The notes beneath the pieces are model-generated. The model saw only the letters and a program-made list of their open reading frames with translations, made no database searches and was not told the origin of the DNA. Of a stretch of 64,000 nucleotides of DNA, positions 1 through 9,386 are shown in pieces (the first letter of the stretch is position 1; every line of letters begins with the position of its first letter). This DNA is from JAUZRW01 sp964549915 (lineage in GTDB: Bacteria; Chloroflexota; Anaerolineae; Aggregatilineales; Phototrophicaceae), in assembly GCA_964549915.1 (NCBI GenBank), contig CAZJWX010000011.1, positions 1 through 64,000 on the forward strand, in the 5' to 3' direction. The translations under genes and the position numbers were made by a program.

Positions 1-260
1 TGATGACACCTTTTTGTTGCAATTACTCTTACAAATTTGAGGCGATTGCCCTGGGGGATTCTCATGCACAAAATCGCTTAGCTGTGCTAAGATGTTGAAG
101 AAGTATACACAGTGTCCACCATACCGTCCGTCCATTCCGGCGATGTGGCGGTTTCTTCTTCCAAATTTACACTTCTGTACTCAGTCCGTTCCGATCAACG
201 CACTGCTGGCAGACAGGTGATCTGCTGGCGTTCCATGCCATAATGAGGAGAATTCGCTGC
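1..260. other. Upstream region of the RND gene, no gene seen
   Basis: I see no convincing coding region here. A short perfect inverted repeat, CTTAGC-TGT-GCTAAG, lies at 77-91. A GAGGAG ribosome-binding site at 245-250 belongs to the RND gene. The TGA at 1-3 could be the stop of a gene lying outside the window, but this cannot be judged. Confidence 0.4.
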
Positions 261-3200
261 ATGAGATCATTCTTCAATCTCTTGACGCAAGTTGCGCTGC
301 GCTTTCGCGGCATCACGCTTGCAATCGTCGCACTGATCATGTCCCTCGGCGTCATCGCCGCAAGTGAGCTGAAGCAAGAGTTGCTTCCTCCTATTGAATT
401 CCCCCAGACGATCATTCTGGCGCAGGTCTCCGGGATGACCAGCGAGCAGGTGCTCAATATTGTTACAGAGCGCGTCGAAGATGCGCTGCTCGAAATCCCT
501 GAAATTGTGAACGTCGAATCGCAGACGAGCGGCACCTTCGGGGTGGTTATCACTGCCAGCAATGATTTCGGGCTGGATCAGGAAATGCTGCGTGATGAGA
601 TGCGTGCTGTTCTGGACGATGTCTGGTTCCCTCTGCGTTCCATCCAACCGGGGGAAGGGGAAAGCGCGGCTGAGTTTTCGGCTCAATTGTTGAATGATCT
701 GACGCCCGACGTGCTGGTCTACCTGGCACGGCGTGATCCCAACTTCTTGTTCCAGCTTTCACCGGATGTATGGGCACAATTGCCGGACGAGACGATCCGC
801 GTCCTGGCTGCTTACCTGGCACAGCAGACCAATGCACCCAGCGACGAGAAGAGCGCTCTGGAGAACCTGGTGGGGCAAGAAGTGATTCCCCAGTTGGAAA
901 CAATTGATCTCGTCGCCAATATTCAGGTTAGCGGTGGGCAATTGCTTCCCGGTGAACAAGTTCCGGCTTTCAGCACTGCTGCCGAAGGAATCGAACCCAC
1001 CAGTCTGCTCCTACAATTGACGCCAGAAACCTGGGCAATCATCAGCCAGCGATTGGATGAGGTTGGCGCACAGGACGAGAGCAGCGTTGCGGCACTGCAG
1101 GAGATCGCTGTCGAGATACCGCAGGAAGCCCCCATGCTGCCGGATAGCTGGCAGATGGATCACTTCAATGATGCCAGTGACCTGGTTGAAATGCGCTCTC
1201 TGACCCGTACCCTCGCTGGTGTGCTGAATGATTTCTATGCGACGGGTGAAATCGTCGGTCCGCTCGGCCAGACGGATGATTTGACTCCTGAGACGATCAA
1301 CCGCATGCTGGAACTTGACCCGACGATGGCGCAGTACTTCGAATCTGAGCAGTTGGTGGCGATGTCACCAGAAGTTTTCGATGCGCTGCCAGATGACTTG
1401 CGGCTGGATGGCTTCACGCGGGATGATCTGGCGGCGGCTTCCCTGGCGCGAAGCGTGACCGGAAGATCTGTTGAGCCGGAGCCTGTTAACCTGCCGAGTG
1501 CATGGCGTATTCAACCGCCACAATTGATCACTTTCAGTTTTGCGGATATTCCGCTGGCGACATTCAGTGTCTTCAGTACTGCCTCCCCGGATGAGGCCGA
1601 ACCCGTGACGCAAGCCGAAGATGGTACTGAGGATACAGCCAACGCTGGAAATTCGAGCACAAATGCTGACGAAGCAGTGGCCCAGGATCAATCACAGCAG
1701 TCGGCTTCGATACCAGCAGGCCCGGCGCTGCCGCAGCTCTATACTCTCTTCGGCGATTTTCTCGAAGTTTCGCTGGATACAGCAGATGATTTGATCACGC
1801 TGCAGTTGCCGCAGGAGTTCGCACAGTTCGCAGGTGCCAGAGATGGTGCCGGGCTACTCAATCTCTTGGCGCAGTTGGATACGTTGCTTTCCCAGGCCGG
1901 GGATGCGCCGCTGCCTGAAGGTGCCGACACTGGATTGCCGGATTTCAGCGATCCCGCCGCGCTGACGCAGTTTGTTCCTGCGCTGAATGAATGCGGTATT
2001 GGTCTGCTGAACTTGAATTCGCCAGATTTCAGCTTTTCAGAAGCGCTGATTGGCTGCTTGAACGCAGACGTGATGAGCTTCGTCGTCGAGAATGATCCAA
2101 CCTTCGTCGACCGTTTGCAGCCAGTGGTCTTCGAGTACTTCGCGCCGGAAGTGCTGGATGTAGAAGGCATTTCGCCACTTCTGGGCGAAGCGTGGGATAC
2201 GCTGGCTTCGCGGCCGGAATTTGACGAGATGCCGCTGCGTACGGCTGATGATGTGCTAGAACTGGGTGACGGCAGTGCTTCGAGTGTGCTGAACACAATC
2301 AATGTGGAAGTGCCGGAGCGCTTCGCGGGGTACGAAGTGCGCCTCTTCAATAGTTTGACACCGACGGTGCTGAATTATTTTGCGAATGAGGAAGAGGACT
2401 TCTACAGCAATCTCGATTCTGCGGTATTGTTGAAGTTCTCGCCAGCGGCCCTGGAGGCAGTTCCCGATGCACTCATCGAGACTTTGCCGGAGGATGTCAC
2501 CAGACAACTCAATGAGATTGCCAGCGGCGAAATGCCATCCGCTGCTGAACAACTTGCTGATGACTATGCCAGTGATGTCCCGCCAGCGCGACCGGATGCC
2601 CCGGCGCTGAATTCGGAATGGGAGACAATCGCGGGTTTCATCGGTATCGAACTCAACAATGCCTACGACTTCTTCCGCTTTCCGGATGCAACTGGTACTC
2701 CGGCGCAATTCATCAATGGCCTCTTCAACACGGCTGGTGGGGCATCCTTTGCGCCGAATCTCCTGGGTAACATGCCTGCTGAGGCCTTCTTCTACATCGC
2801 GGAAGAGGATCCGAACTTCATCGCAGAATTGGGGCCACAGGCGCTGAATCTGCTGCCGGAAGAAATCTACCAGGAACTGCCGCAGAGCGCTCGTGATCGC
2901 GCCGAGGCGGGTGAAGTCTTTGTGCCGACGACGGCTGTGACGCGGACGAATGGTGCCCCCAGCTTGTTGATCACGGTTTACAAAGACGCGGATACGAACA
3001 CCGTGGAGGCGTACAACGCAGTCGAATCGTTGATCAACGAGATTGACGCGGAGAACGACAACATCGCTGTCGAAGTGGCCTTCGAGCAAGCTAGCTTCAT
3101 CGAGGAGTCAGTCAGCAGCGTTGTGACATCTGGTATTCTGGGTGCAGTCTTCGCCATCGTCAACATTCTGATCTTCCTCAGTGGCGGCATCTGGGGTGGG

Positions 3201-5273
3201 CAGGGACGTCGCATCACTGGCCTGGTAGTCTTGCTCATTTCGGCACTGTTTCTGGGTTTCCTGTTCGTCAGCAACGGCAGCAGTGTTGAAGCACTGCTGA
3301 GCAACGAAGTTGTCTTGCTGACGGCAATGGGTATCATCGGTGCGGTTGCTGGTGTCGGTGTTCTGCTCTGGCCCGGTCGTTTACCGTATCCGTCCTGGCG
3401 TCCCACACTGGTGATTGCGGTCAGCATCCCGCTGTCGATTCTCTCCGCGCTGGCTCTGATGCGCTGGTTGCCACCGTTCATGAATGAGCTACTGCAACCT
3501 TATGCCAGTTCAGCGATTGTGGCTTTCTTGCTGCGCCTCTTCCCGGAGAATTTGACGCTGAACATCATGACGCTCTCTGGTCTGACGGTTGCGGTGGGGC
3601 GTCTGGTGGATGACTCTATTGTTGTGCTAGAGAACATCTTCCGGCAGATGCAGGCGGGGATGGAGAAGCGTGAGGCTGTGCTCTACGCGACACGCGACGT
3701 TTCGGTGGCGATTTTCTCGGCAACCAGTATCGCTGTTGTGGTCTTCTTGCCGCTTGGGTTGACAGGTGGCATCACCGCAGAATTCTTCTTACCTTTCGGC
3801 CTCGCTGTGACGTACACGTTGCTTTCCTCGTTCCTGACGGCAATCACCGTAGTGCCGGCGCTGGCCTACATGCTTCTCACAGTCGAGTCGATCCCGGAAG
3901 AGACGGAGACCTGGATGCAGCGCATCTACGTCCCTGGCCTCAAGTGGCTGTTGAAGACCACCCCGCGCCGCATCGCTGTGGTGCTGCTGGCCGTGCTCTC
4001 AGCAGGCTTCGGCTTCTTCCTGTTCAGCCAGCGCCCTGCGGCTTTCTTGCCGGATTTTGGTGAACCACAGATCAGCATCAGTGTTGAGATGCCCCAGGGT
4101 ACTGGCATCATCGAGACGAATGATCTCGTGACGGAGATGGAAGAGGCTGTACGTGAAATCGTTCCGGAAGAGCAACTTATCACGGTTCGAACGATCGTCG
4201 GTGGTGGCGGACTGAGCTTCGAAACGCTCTTTGGGGGTGGCGGTGTTTCTGAGAATGTGGCAGACATCACGCTGCGCATTGCTGGTTCGGAAGGGCTGGA
4301 AACGTACACAGACGACTTGCGGTCGAGCGCAATTGAGATTTTCGGCGAAGATCACGTCAATGTTTCCATCGGTTCGCTGACAAGTCAAGGTTTCGGCGGC
4401 TTCGAAGTCGTGGTATCCGGTGCAGATCAGCAGACGCTAGTGGAATACAATGACGAGGTCGTTGCTGTACTGGAGAGCTTCGACGAACTCTCAAACGTCA
4501 GCAGCAATCTAGCAGAAGCTGACGCCGATGGCCCGCCGACCTTCATCCGCGTGGATGGGGAGCCAGCACTCTCTTATACGGGTGAACTGGATACGGACGA
4601 TACCATCAATTTCGCTACGGAAGCCATTGAAACCCTGGAAGAAGAGATTGCGTTCCCGGAAGGGGTGGAAATTGGTCAGGGCTTTGATACCGAACTGCAA
4701 ACCGAAGGTTTCGCTGATATCTTCGTCGCAATGGGGATTGCGCTGGTTATCGTGGTGGTGATCCTGGTTCTGGTCTTCCAGTCCCCGGTATACTGGTTCG
4801 CCGTCATTTTCAGTGTGATTGTTGCTCCTGTTGGTGCGGCTGTCGCCCTGACGCTGACAGACCGCGTGTTGGGTATTTCCGCGCTTATTGGTCTGTTGAT
4901 GTTGCTGGGTCTGGTGGTGACGAATGCAATCGTGTTGATCGATCGTGTTGGGTCGAACCGGAAAGAGCGCGGAATGGCGCTTTATGATGCGCTTGTAGAA
5001 GCCGGTGGTCGGCGCATTCGCCCGATCTTGATGACGGCGTTGACGACCATCATTGGTTTGCTGCCGCTGTCCCTGGGTCTTTCAGAGGGGGCGATCATCG
5101 CCGCAGAACTGGGTACTGTCGTGATCGGCGGTATCATCAGCAGTACGCTGCTGACGCTGATTGTCGTCCCGGCAGCGTATTATTTGTTCACTCCCGTGCA
5201 TGATGCTTTCGCTCGCCTGTTCAATGGTGGTGGTGAACAGGGTGCTGAGGGTGGAGCATCCAAGCAGAAATGA
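261..5273 (+). CDS. RND-superfamily efflux permease with giant extracytoplasmic insertion
   Basis: Predicted inner-membrane proton-driven exporter of the HAE1/AcrB type, 1,670 aa against about 1,050 for the family. I chose the ATG at 261 over the one at 243 because GAGGAG lies 10 nt before it. TM1 (about 17-36) and a PN1-like porter segment (40-115) come first. About 770 residues with no family counterpart follow. The protein returns to the canonical pattern near 895 (RTNGAPSLLITVYK). TM4 carries the proton-relay motif GRLVDDSIVV (about 1113-1122), and the C-terminal half has RPILMTALTTIIGLLPLSL. Two extra hydrophobic segments (about 985-1004 and 1017-1038) lie between TM2 and TM3. The insertion holds degenerate repeats of the form Y-x-A-x-x-DP-x-F...L-x-P...LP. 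No membrane-fusion protein or outer-membrane channel is adjacent. The substrate is unknown. Family assignment is secure; the role of the insertion is not. Confidence 0.9.
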   Translation: MRSFFNLLTQVALRFRGITLAIVALIMSLGVIAASELKQELLPPIEFPQTIILAQVSGMTSEQVLNIVTERVEDALLEIPEIVNVESQTSGTFGVVITASNDFGLDQEMLRDEMRAVLDDVWFPLRSIQPGEGESAAEFSAQLLNDLTPDVLVYLARRDPNFLFQLSPDVWAQLPDETIRVLAAYLAQQTNAPSDEKSALENLVGQEVIPQLETIDLVANIQVSGGQLLPGEQVPAFSTAAEGIEPTSLLLQLTPETWAIISQRLDEVGAQDESSVAALQEIAVEIPQEAPMLPDSWQMDHFNDASDLVEMRSLTRTLAGVLNDFYATGEIVGPLGQTDDLTPETINRMLELDPTMAQYFESEQLVAMSPEVFDALPDDLRLDGFTRDDLAAASLARSVTGRSVEPEPVNLPSAWRIQPPQLITFSFADIPLATFSVFSTASPDEAEPVTQAEDGTEDTANAGNSSTNADEAVAQDQSQQSASIPAGPALPQLYTLFGDFLEVSLDTADDLITLQLPQEFAQFAGARDGAGLLNLLAQLDTLLSQAGDAPLPEGADTGLPDFSDPAALTQFVPALNECGIGLLNLNSPDFSFSEALIGCLNADVMSFVVENDPTFVDRLQPVVFEYFAPEVLDVEGISPLLGEAWDTLASRPEFDEMPLRTADDVLELGDGSASSVLNTINVEVPERFAGYEVRLFNSLTPTVLNYFANEEEDFYSNLDSAVLLKFSPAALEAVPDALIETLPEDVTRQLNEIASGEMPSAAEQLADDYASDVPPARPDAPALNSEWETIAGFIGIELNNAYDFFRFPDATGTPAQFINGLFNTAGGASFAPNLLGNMPAEAFFYIAEEDPNFIAELGPQALNLLPEEIYQELPQSARDRAEAGEVFVPTTAVTRTNGAPSLLITVYKDADTNTVEAYNAVESLINEIDAENDNIAVEVAFEQASFIEESVSSVVTSGILGAVFAIVNILIFLSGGIWGGQGRRITGLVVLLISALFLGFLFVSNGSSVEALLSNEVVLLTAMGIIGAVAGVGVLLWPGRLPYPSWRPTLVIAVSIPLSILSALALMRWLPPFMNELLQPYASSAIVAFLLRLFPENLTLNIMTLSGLTVAVGRLVDDSIVVLENIFRQMQAGMEKREAVLYATRDVSVAIFSATSIAVVVFLPLGLTGGITAEFFLPFGLAVTYTLLSSFLTAITVVPALAYMLLTVESIPEETETWMQRIYVPGLKWLLKTTPRRIAVVLLAVLSAGFGFFLFSQRPAAFLPDFGEPQISISVEMPQGTGIIETNDLVTEMEEAVREIVPEEQLITVRTIVGGGGLSFETLFGGGGVSENVADITLRIAGSEGLETYTDDLRSSAIEIFGEDHVNVSIGSLTSQGFGGFEVVVSGADQQTLVEYNDEVVAVLESFDELSNVSSNLAEADADGPPTFIRVDGEPALSYTGELDTDDTINFATEAIETLEEEIAFPEGVEIGQGFDTELQTEGFADIFVAMGIALVIVVVILVLVFQSPVYWFAVIFSVIVAPVGAAVALTLTDRVLGISALIGLLMLLGLVVTNAIVLIDRVGSNRKERGMALYDALVEAGGRRIRPILMTALTTIIGLLPLSLGLSEGAIIAAELGTVVIGGIISSTLLTLIVVPAAYYLFTPVHDAFARLFNGGGEQGAEGGASKQK

Positions 5274-5297
5274 TCACAGCTTTCGCATAGTGAATAG

Positions 5298-5340
5298 AAA
5301 AAGAGGGTGGCTTTTGTCAATAGCCACCCTCTTTTTGTTT
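5298..5340. terminator. Bidirectional intrinsic terminator
   Basis: A perfect 15-bp stem (5298-5312 with 5322-5336) surrounds a 9-nt loop. It has an A-run on the left and a T-run on the right, so it can end transcription from both convergent neighbours: the RND gene (+) and the SPT-like gene (-). Confidence 0.9.
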
Positions 5341-5358
5341 TTACGGGAGCCAATTGGC

Positions 5359-6579
5359 TTAGCTGAGTTGGGAACGGACGGGTTCTGCGACCGTGCCAGG
5401 AATGAGATCGAGGTTTTGTCCAACGGTCTGGAAACCTTGCAGTGCTCGATCCAGATGTTCACGGGTCTGTGTTGCGGTATAGCTCGTGCGCAGCAGGGCA
5501 CCGTTCGGTGGGGTAGCGGGCGGTACAACCGGATTGGTGTAGACGCCTTCCTCAATGAGTGCTGCCCAGGTCAGGCTTGTCAGGTATTGATCACCGATGA
5601 TGACGGGAATAATCGGAGTCGTGCTCTGTCCCGTATTGTAGCCAAGTTGCTTCAGGCCTTCGCGCATGTATTGAGCGTTCGTCCAGAGCCTGGCGACATG
5701 TTCCGGTTCCTCTTCGATAATGTCCAGCGCAGCGAGAACGGCGGCTGCGTTCGGCGCTGGTAGGGCAGCCGAAAAAATCAGGGATCGTGCATGGTGTTGG
5801 ATGTAGTGCAGGATGTCTGCATCGCCTGCGATGAAGCCTCCAATGGATGCGAAGCTCTTGCTGAATGTACCCATGATGAGATCAATCTGGTCAGTCACGC
5901 CGAATTCGAGCGCGGTGCCGCGTCCCTGTCCGGTAACGCCGACGCCATGGGCATCATCAACCATCAGGCGAGCGCCATAGTGCTTGGACACTTCAATCAT
6001 TTGCGGTAGAGGTGCAAGATCGCCGCCCATGCTATAGACGCCATCCACAATGACCAGTTTACCGGCGTCCTTCGGCAGCTTGCTGAGAACACGCTCCAGG
6101 TCTTCGAGGTCATTGTGCTTGAAACGCTTCAATTCCCCGCGTGACATCATGACACCATCAACCGTACTGGCATGCGCATCTTTGTCCAGGATGGCGTAAT
6201 CTCCTTTGCCAAGGATGCAGGAGACCGTACCCAGATTCGTCTGGTAGCCAGTAGAGAAGACAAGTGCAGCTTCTTTGCCGATGAAACGGGCGAGGCGGCG
6301 TTCGAGTTCCAGGTGTAATTCGAGCGTGCCGTTGAGGAAGCGTGACCCGGTGACGCTGGTGCCATAGCGTTCCAGTGCTTCTGCGGCGGCTTGTCGCACA
6401 CGGGGATCGGTCGTGAGTCCCAGATAGTTATTGGAACCGAGCATGACGACATCCTTGCCTTCAAAAGTAGCGGTGACCCCTTCGGAGTCGCTCAAGGCAC
6501 GATAATAGGGATAGATCCCTAGTTCGATGGCTTCTTTGGCTATTGTGTACTTCTTGGCTTTATCAAATAGGTCTACCAC
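5359..6579 (-). CDS. Serine palmitoyltransferase-like alpha-oxoamine synthase
   Basis: PLP-dependent enzyme of the family that joins an acyl-CoA to an amino acid with loss of CO2 (BioF, Kbl, SPT, HemA), 406 aa. I chose the GTG at 6579 because GGGAG lies 7 nt upstream; the longer reading frame has no ribosome-binding site. It shows LGSNNYLGLT near the N-terminus, GSRFLNGT, the cofactor-stacking HAS (DKDAHASTVDG), the VDDAHGVG aspartate motif, and the PLP lysine in GTFSKSFASIGGF. The lysine motif matches serine palmitoyltransferases (GTFSKS...GG) better than Kbl (GTLGKA) or BioF. No biotin or threonine-degradation gene is nearby. I therefore infer sphingolipid-type long-chain base synthesis, but BioF or Kbl activity cannot be excluded. 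The upstream region carries a 14-bp palindrome. Confidence 0.8.
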   Translation of the reverse strand: MVDLFDKAKKYTIAKEAIELGIYPYYRALSDSEGVTATFEGKDVVMLGSNNYLGLTTDPRVRQAAAEALERYGTSVTGSRFLNGTLELHLELERRLARFIGKEAALVFSTGYQTNLGTVSCILGKGDYAILDKDAHASTVDGVMMSRGELKRFKHNDLEDLERVLSKLPKDAGKLVIVDGVYSMGGDLAPLPQMIEVSKHYGARLMVDDAHGVGVTGQGRGTALEFGVTDQIDLIMGTFSKSFASIGGFIAGDADILHYIQHHARSLIFSAALPAPNAAAVLAALDIIEEEPEHVARLWTNAQYMREGLKQLGYNTGQSTTPIIPVIIGDQYLTSLTWAALIEEGVYTNPVVPPATPPNGALLRTSYTATQTREHLDRALQGFQTVGQNLDLIPGTVAEPVRSQLS

Positions 6580-6618
6580 GAAAATACTCCCGTGCATTTC
6601 TCGGTTACAATACACATG

Positions 6619-6632
6619 CTCCACATGTGGAG
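6619..6632. promoter_or_regulatory. 14-bp perfect palindrome upstream of the SPT-like gene
   Basis: CTCCACATGTGGAG is a perfect palindrome 40 bp upstream of the GTG start of the SPT-like gene. Size and position suit a dimeric repressor site. No regulator can be assigned from the sequence. Confidence 0.4.
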
Positions 6633-6711
6633 GTATACGGCGTTTTAGTCCGGGTAGTTGCTATGCACTGAGGCCCGTTACGAACTGTTCATAGTGTAAC
6701 AGGCACAAAAA

Positions 6712-6739
6712 TGTTTAACAACGTGTAAACAATCACGTT
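6712..6739. promoter_or_regulatory. Nested inverted repeats in a divergent intergenic region
   Basis: Two overlapping perfect inverted repeats are present: TGTTTA-N8-TAAACA (6712-6731) and AACGTG-N8-CACGTT (6720-6739). They sit between the divergent SPT-like gene and the small membrane protein gene, so one regulator could act on both. Inference only. Confidence 0.35.
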
Positions 6740-6770
6740 AGTCACAACACCGTTTTGGTCAAAAAGTTGC

Positions 6771-6799
6771 TTGTAGGGTTGTGCGACATCGGCTACAAT
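6771..6799 (+). promoter_or_regulatory. Candidate sigma-70 promoter for the small membrane protein
   Basis: TTGTAG (6771-6776), a 17-bp spacer and TACAAT (6794-6799) precede the start at 6843. The -10 is good and the -35 is weak. Confidence 0.4.
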
Positions 6800-6842
6800 C
6801 TTTCCTAGTTTGTACTTTGTGCGTATGAGGAGTTTGTTGCTG

Positions 6843-7091
6843 ATGTCTGGTTTGACGTTGAAGCGCCTTCTTGTGGTTGTGATTTCACAGGCGCTGGGTT
6901 TCCTGACGGCTTTTTTGATCATCAGTGTCGGGTTCGATGCATTGCCCCTGTTCAGCTCGATTGAGAACCCGGCTGGGGTCTCGATTCAGGAGTATGGGAT
7001 TCAGTATTTCCTGGTGACGGCTGTGCCGATTGGGATCATCTTCATGATCTGGATGGACTTGTTCCTGGACACGGGCATTCTGCCGGACTGA
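6843..7091 (+). CDS. Small two-TM membrane protein, unknown function
   Basis: An 82-aa protein starting at the ATG at 6843, preceded by GAGGAG at 10 nt, the same arrangement as the RND gene. In-frame ATGs at 6810 and 6825 lack a site. It has a basic N-terminus (TLKRLL), then hydrophobic helices at about 8-30 and 54-75, joined by a polar loop containing SSIENPAGVSIQEYG. There is no signal peptidase site, so it is probably an integral inner-membrane protein with both ends inside. I do not recognise the family. Its own promoter and terminator suggest a single-gene transcript. Confidence 0.6.
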   Translation: MSGLTLKRLLVVVISQALGFLTAFLIISVGFDALPLFSSIENPAGVSIQEYGIQYFLVTAVPIGIIFMIWMDLFLDTGILPD

Positions 7092-7123
7092 ACTGTTTGG
7101 CTTTTTCTAAAGATGGTAGCTTG

Positions 7124-7155
7124 AAAGACCTCGTTCGCTGCGAACGGGGTCTTTT
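7124..7155. terminator. Shared terminator hairpin
   Basis: A 14-bp stem (7124-7137 with 7141-7154, one G-T pair) with a CTG loop and flanking T and A residues. It lies between the small membrane protein gene (+) and the deacetylase gene (-), whose stop codon is immediately adjacent. Confidence 0.8.
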
Positions 7156-8001
7156 CTATTCATAGCGCAGAAGAGAGAGCAGGCCGTTCCCTGTGACTTG
7201 ATTGGTGACGCGCATTCGCGGTACGAGTAAGGTGTTGTCGGTTGTCTGCCAGGTTCCTGGTTGCGTGGTGACGGCACGCAGGATGGGAGTGGTACGCAGC
7301 ATGGTGAGCGTATCGTCGTCGTAGCGCCCCGCAGGATAGCTGAAGATGCGCGGGGTGCGGTTAGTGTGGTGTGCCAGGCTCTCAACACTGCCCAGAATCT
7401 CGTAGACGAGGAAGTCATAACTGCGGTTTCGCAGGTCAGAATGCGTCTTGGTGTGGGGTTCCATATTCATCCCTGCATTCGCCATCTCCTGGATTTGCGT
7501 CCAGGATAGGTAGCCGGGTGCATTGGCATCTGCGAAGTTGGTGATGATGAAGAATGTGCCCACATATCCAACTTCCCGGAGAATGGGAAAGACCTCCGTG
7601 TAGTGGTCAATATGCCCATCATCGAAGGTGAGCACGACGGAATTTGGTGGTAGCGGCGCTCCGTGTCTCAGCGCAGCATCCATTTCGTATAGTGATATGG
7701 CAGTGTAGCCATTGGCAATCAGCGTTTGTATCTGCTGGCGGAATACAGAAGGCGTGACTGTGAGACCAATGCGAATGTCATCGGCTCCTTCTGGTATCTC
7801 ACTGACATAGTGGTACATCAGAATGGGAACACGGATTCGCCGTAGTGTCCCATCCGCTTGCACACTTGGTTGTGGAATATTGGGTTCACTAGGCGGACGA
7901 ACTTCCTGTGCAAGCAGTGGCAGCAGCGTCCATGAGCTACTCAAAGCGAATAGCAGCATGATCAAGAAGAGTGATTTTTGTGAAAGAGTTCGCATAGTCA
8001 T
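7156..8001 (-). CDS. Secreted polysaccharide deacetylase (NodB domain)
   Basis: Carbohydrate esterase family 4 enzyme expected to remove N- or O-acetyl groups from an envelope or extracellular polysaccharide, 281 aa. The ATG at 8001 (or 7995) gives a typical signal peptide, with a hydrophobic core at about 12-25 and cleavage near LLAQ. The NodB motifs are present: TFDDGHIDH (catalytic base and metal Asp), the metal histidines in HTKTH, and SYPAGRYDD. An ILMYHYVSE segment precedes the core, as in many secreted family members. The gene is divergent from the HMG-CoA reductase gene, 65 bp away. The substrate cannot be read from the sequence. Confidence 0.85.
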   Translation of the reverse strand: MTMRTLSQKSLFLIMLLFALSSSWTLLPLLAQEVRPPSEPNIPQPSVQADGTLRRIRVPILMYHYVSEIPEGADDIRIGLTVTPSVFRQQIQTLIANGYTAISLYEMDAALRHGAPLPPNSVVLTFDDGHIDHYTEVFPILREVGYVGTFFIITNFADANAPGYLSWTQIQEMANAGMNMEPHTKTHSDLRNRSYDFLVYEILGSVESLAHHTNRTPRIFSYPAGRYDDDTLTMLRTTPILRAVTTQPGTWQTTDNTLLVPRMRVTNQVTGNGLLSLLRYE

Positions 8002-8066
8002 TAGACAAAACCACATAGAAATCAGAATGATAGGTTCTGAGAGAGTGCAGATGATAGATTCCCTGC

Positions 8067-9368
8067 ATGGAACAGAAAACTTCACGCATACCGGGATTCT
8101 ACAATAAAACAATCGATGAACGCTTAGACATTCTACGTGAATTGTGTGATCTAAGTGATGACGAATTGGTCATCCTTAGGACAGGTGACTTTTCACCTCA
8201 GAAAGCAAGTCACATGATCGAGAATGTAGTCAGCATCTTCCCGCTTCCGTTTGGCATCGCCACAAATTTCCTGATTAACGATAAAGACTATCTCATCCCA
8301 CTATCCATCGAGGAGCCGTCCGTCGTTGCCGCTTTAAGTCATGCAGCGAAATTGATCCGAGATGGAGGAGGCTTTCGTACACAGAGCGATCCTCCAACGA
8401 TGATTGGACAGATTCAGTTGTTGGACATTGCTGATCCAACACTCGCTGAGCAACAAATCTTACAGGAAAAGGAAACACTCCTCACAGAAGCGAACCAGGC
8501 AGGAGGAAGCATCGTCCGACGTGGGGGAGGTGCAAGAGATCTGGAGATTCGCCAGTTCCATGATGAACGTGTTGGCAACATGCTGGTGGTCCATATCCTG
8601 TTTGATACCCAGGATGCGATGGGAGCAAATGTCATCAACACCGTTGCGGAACACCTCGCTCCTCGCATTGAGGCAATCACGAATGGCCGTGTGAATCTGC
8701 GTATCTTGAGTAACCTCACAGACCGTCGCAAAGCATACGCAGAAGGCATGATCCCTGCGGGATCACTTGCACGTGGAGATATTTCTGGGGAAGAGGCAGT
8801 ACGGTATATCGTCGAGGCCGGTGTCCTCGCAGAAATTGATCCGTACCGTGCCACCACTCACAACAAAGGCATCATGAACGGTATCGACGCTATCGTGCTT
8901 GCTACCGGCAATGACTGGAGAGCCATTGAAGCTGGCGCACATGCCTATGCTGCTCGTGGTGGCACATATAGCAGCCTGACAAAATGGTGGCAGGACGATA
9001 ACGGCAATTTGCGCGGCTCCATCGAGTTACCACTGGCCGTAGGTACTGTTGGCGGGGCTACGCGCGTCCATCCAATCGCGCAGATTGCAATGAAGATTCT
9101 AGGGAATCCCGATGCACGCACGCTGGCCGAAGTCATTGCTTGTGTTGGCCTGGCCCAGAATCTCGGTGCAATCCGTGCGCTGGCGATGGAAGGTATTCAG
9201 AGTGGGCACATGCGGATGCATGCTCGGCAGATTGCAATTGCGGCTGGTGCGGAGCAAGATGCAGTGCTGCGCGTCGCCCAACAATTGGTCGATGAGAATA
9301 ATATCCGCTTGCAGCGGGCACGGGAGATCGTTGCCGCGCAGAAAAATGGCGATCAGTCGTCGATTTGA
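8067..9368 (+). CDS. mvaA: Class II hydroxymethylglutaryl-CoA reductase
   Basis: Makes mevalonate from HMG-CoA, the committed step of the mevalonate pathway; cytosolic, 433 aa. The class II pattern is clear: ENVVSIFPLPFGIATNFLI, the catalytic Glu region IEEPSVVAA (about 81), DAMGAN (about 183), the catalytic Lys in THNKGIMNG (about 267), GTVGGATRVHP, and the C-terminal catalytic His in SGHMRMHARQ. There is no membrane anchor, unlike eukaryotic class I enzymes. Class II enzymes were first known as mevalonate-degrading, but here mvk, ipk and a decarboxylase lie 15 kb away, so a biosynthetic role is inferred. The cofactor preference (NADH or NADPH) is not predictable with confidence. Confidence 0.93.
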   Translation: MEQKTSRIPGFYNKTIDERLDILRELCDLSDDELVILRTGDFSPQKASHMIENVVSIFPLPFGIATNFLINDKDYLIPLSIEEPSVVAALSHAAKLIRDGGGFRTQSDPPTMIGQIQLLDIADPTLAEQQILQEKETLLTEANQAGGSIVRRGGGARDLEIRQFHDERVGNMLVVHILFDTQDAMGANVINTVAEHLAPRIEAITNGRVNLRILSNLTDRRKAYAEGMIPAGSLARGDISGEEAVRYIVEAGVLAEIDPYRATTHNKGIMNGIDAIVLATGNDWRAIEAGAHAYAARGGTYSSLTKWWQDDNGNLRGSIELPLAVGTVGGATRVHPIAQIAMKILGNPDARTLAEVIACVGLAQNLGAIRALAMEGIQSGHMRMHARQIAIAAGAEQDAVLRVAQQLVDENNIRLQRAREIVAAQKNGDQSSI

Positions 9369-9386
9369 GAGTGCCTGATAGATATG

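Noticed and set aside
167..3481. Several long antisense open frames within the RND gene
   Set aside because: They lie wholly inside a well-supported gene, show low-complexity Ser/Arg-rich translations, and lack ribosome-binding sites.
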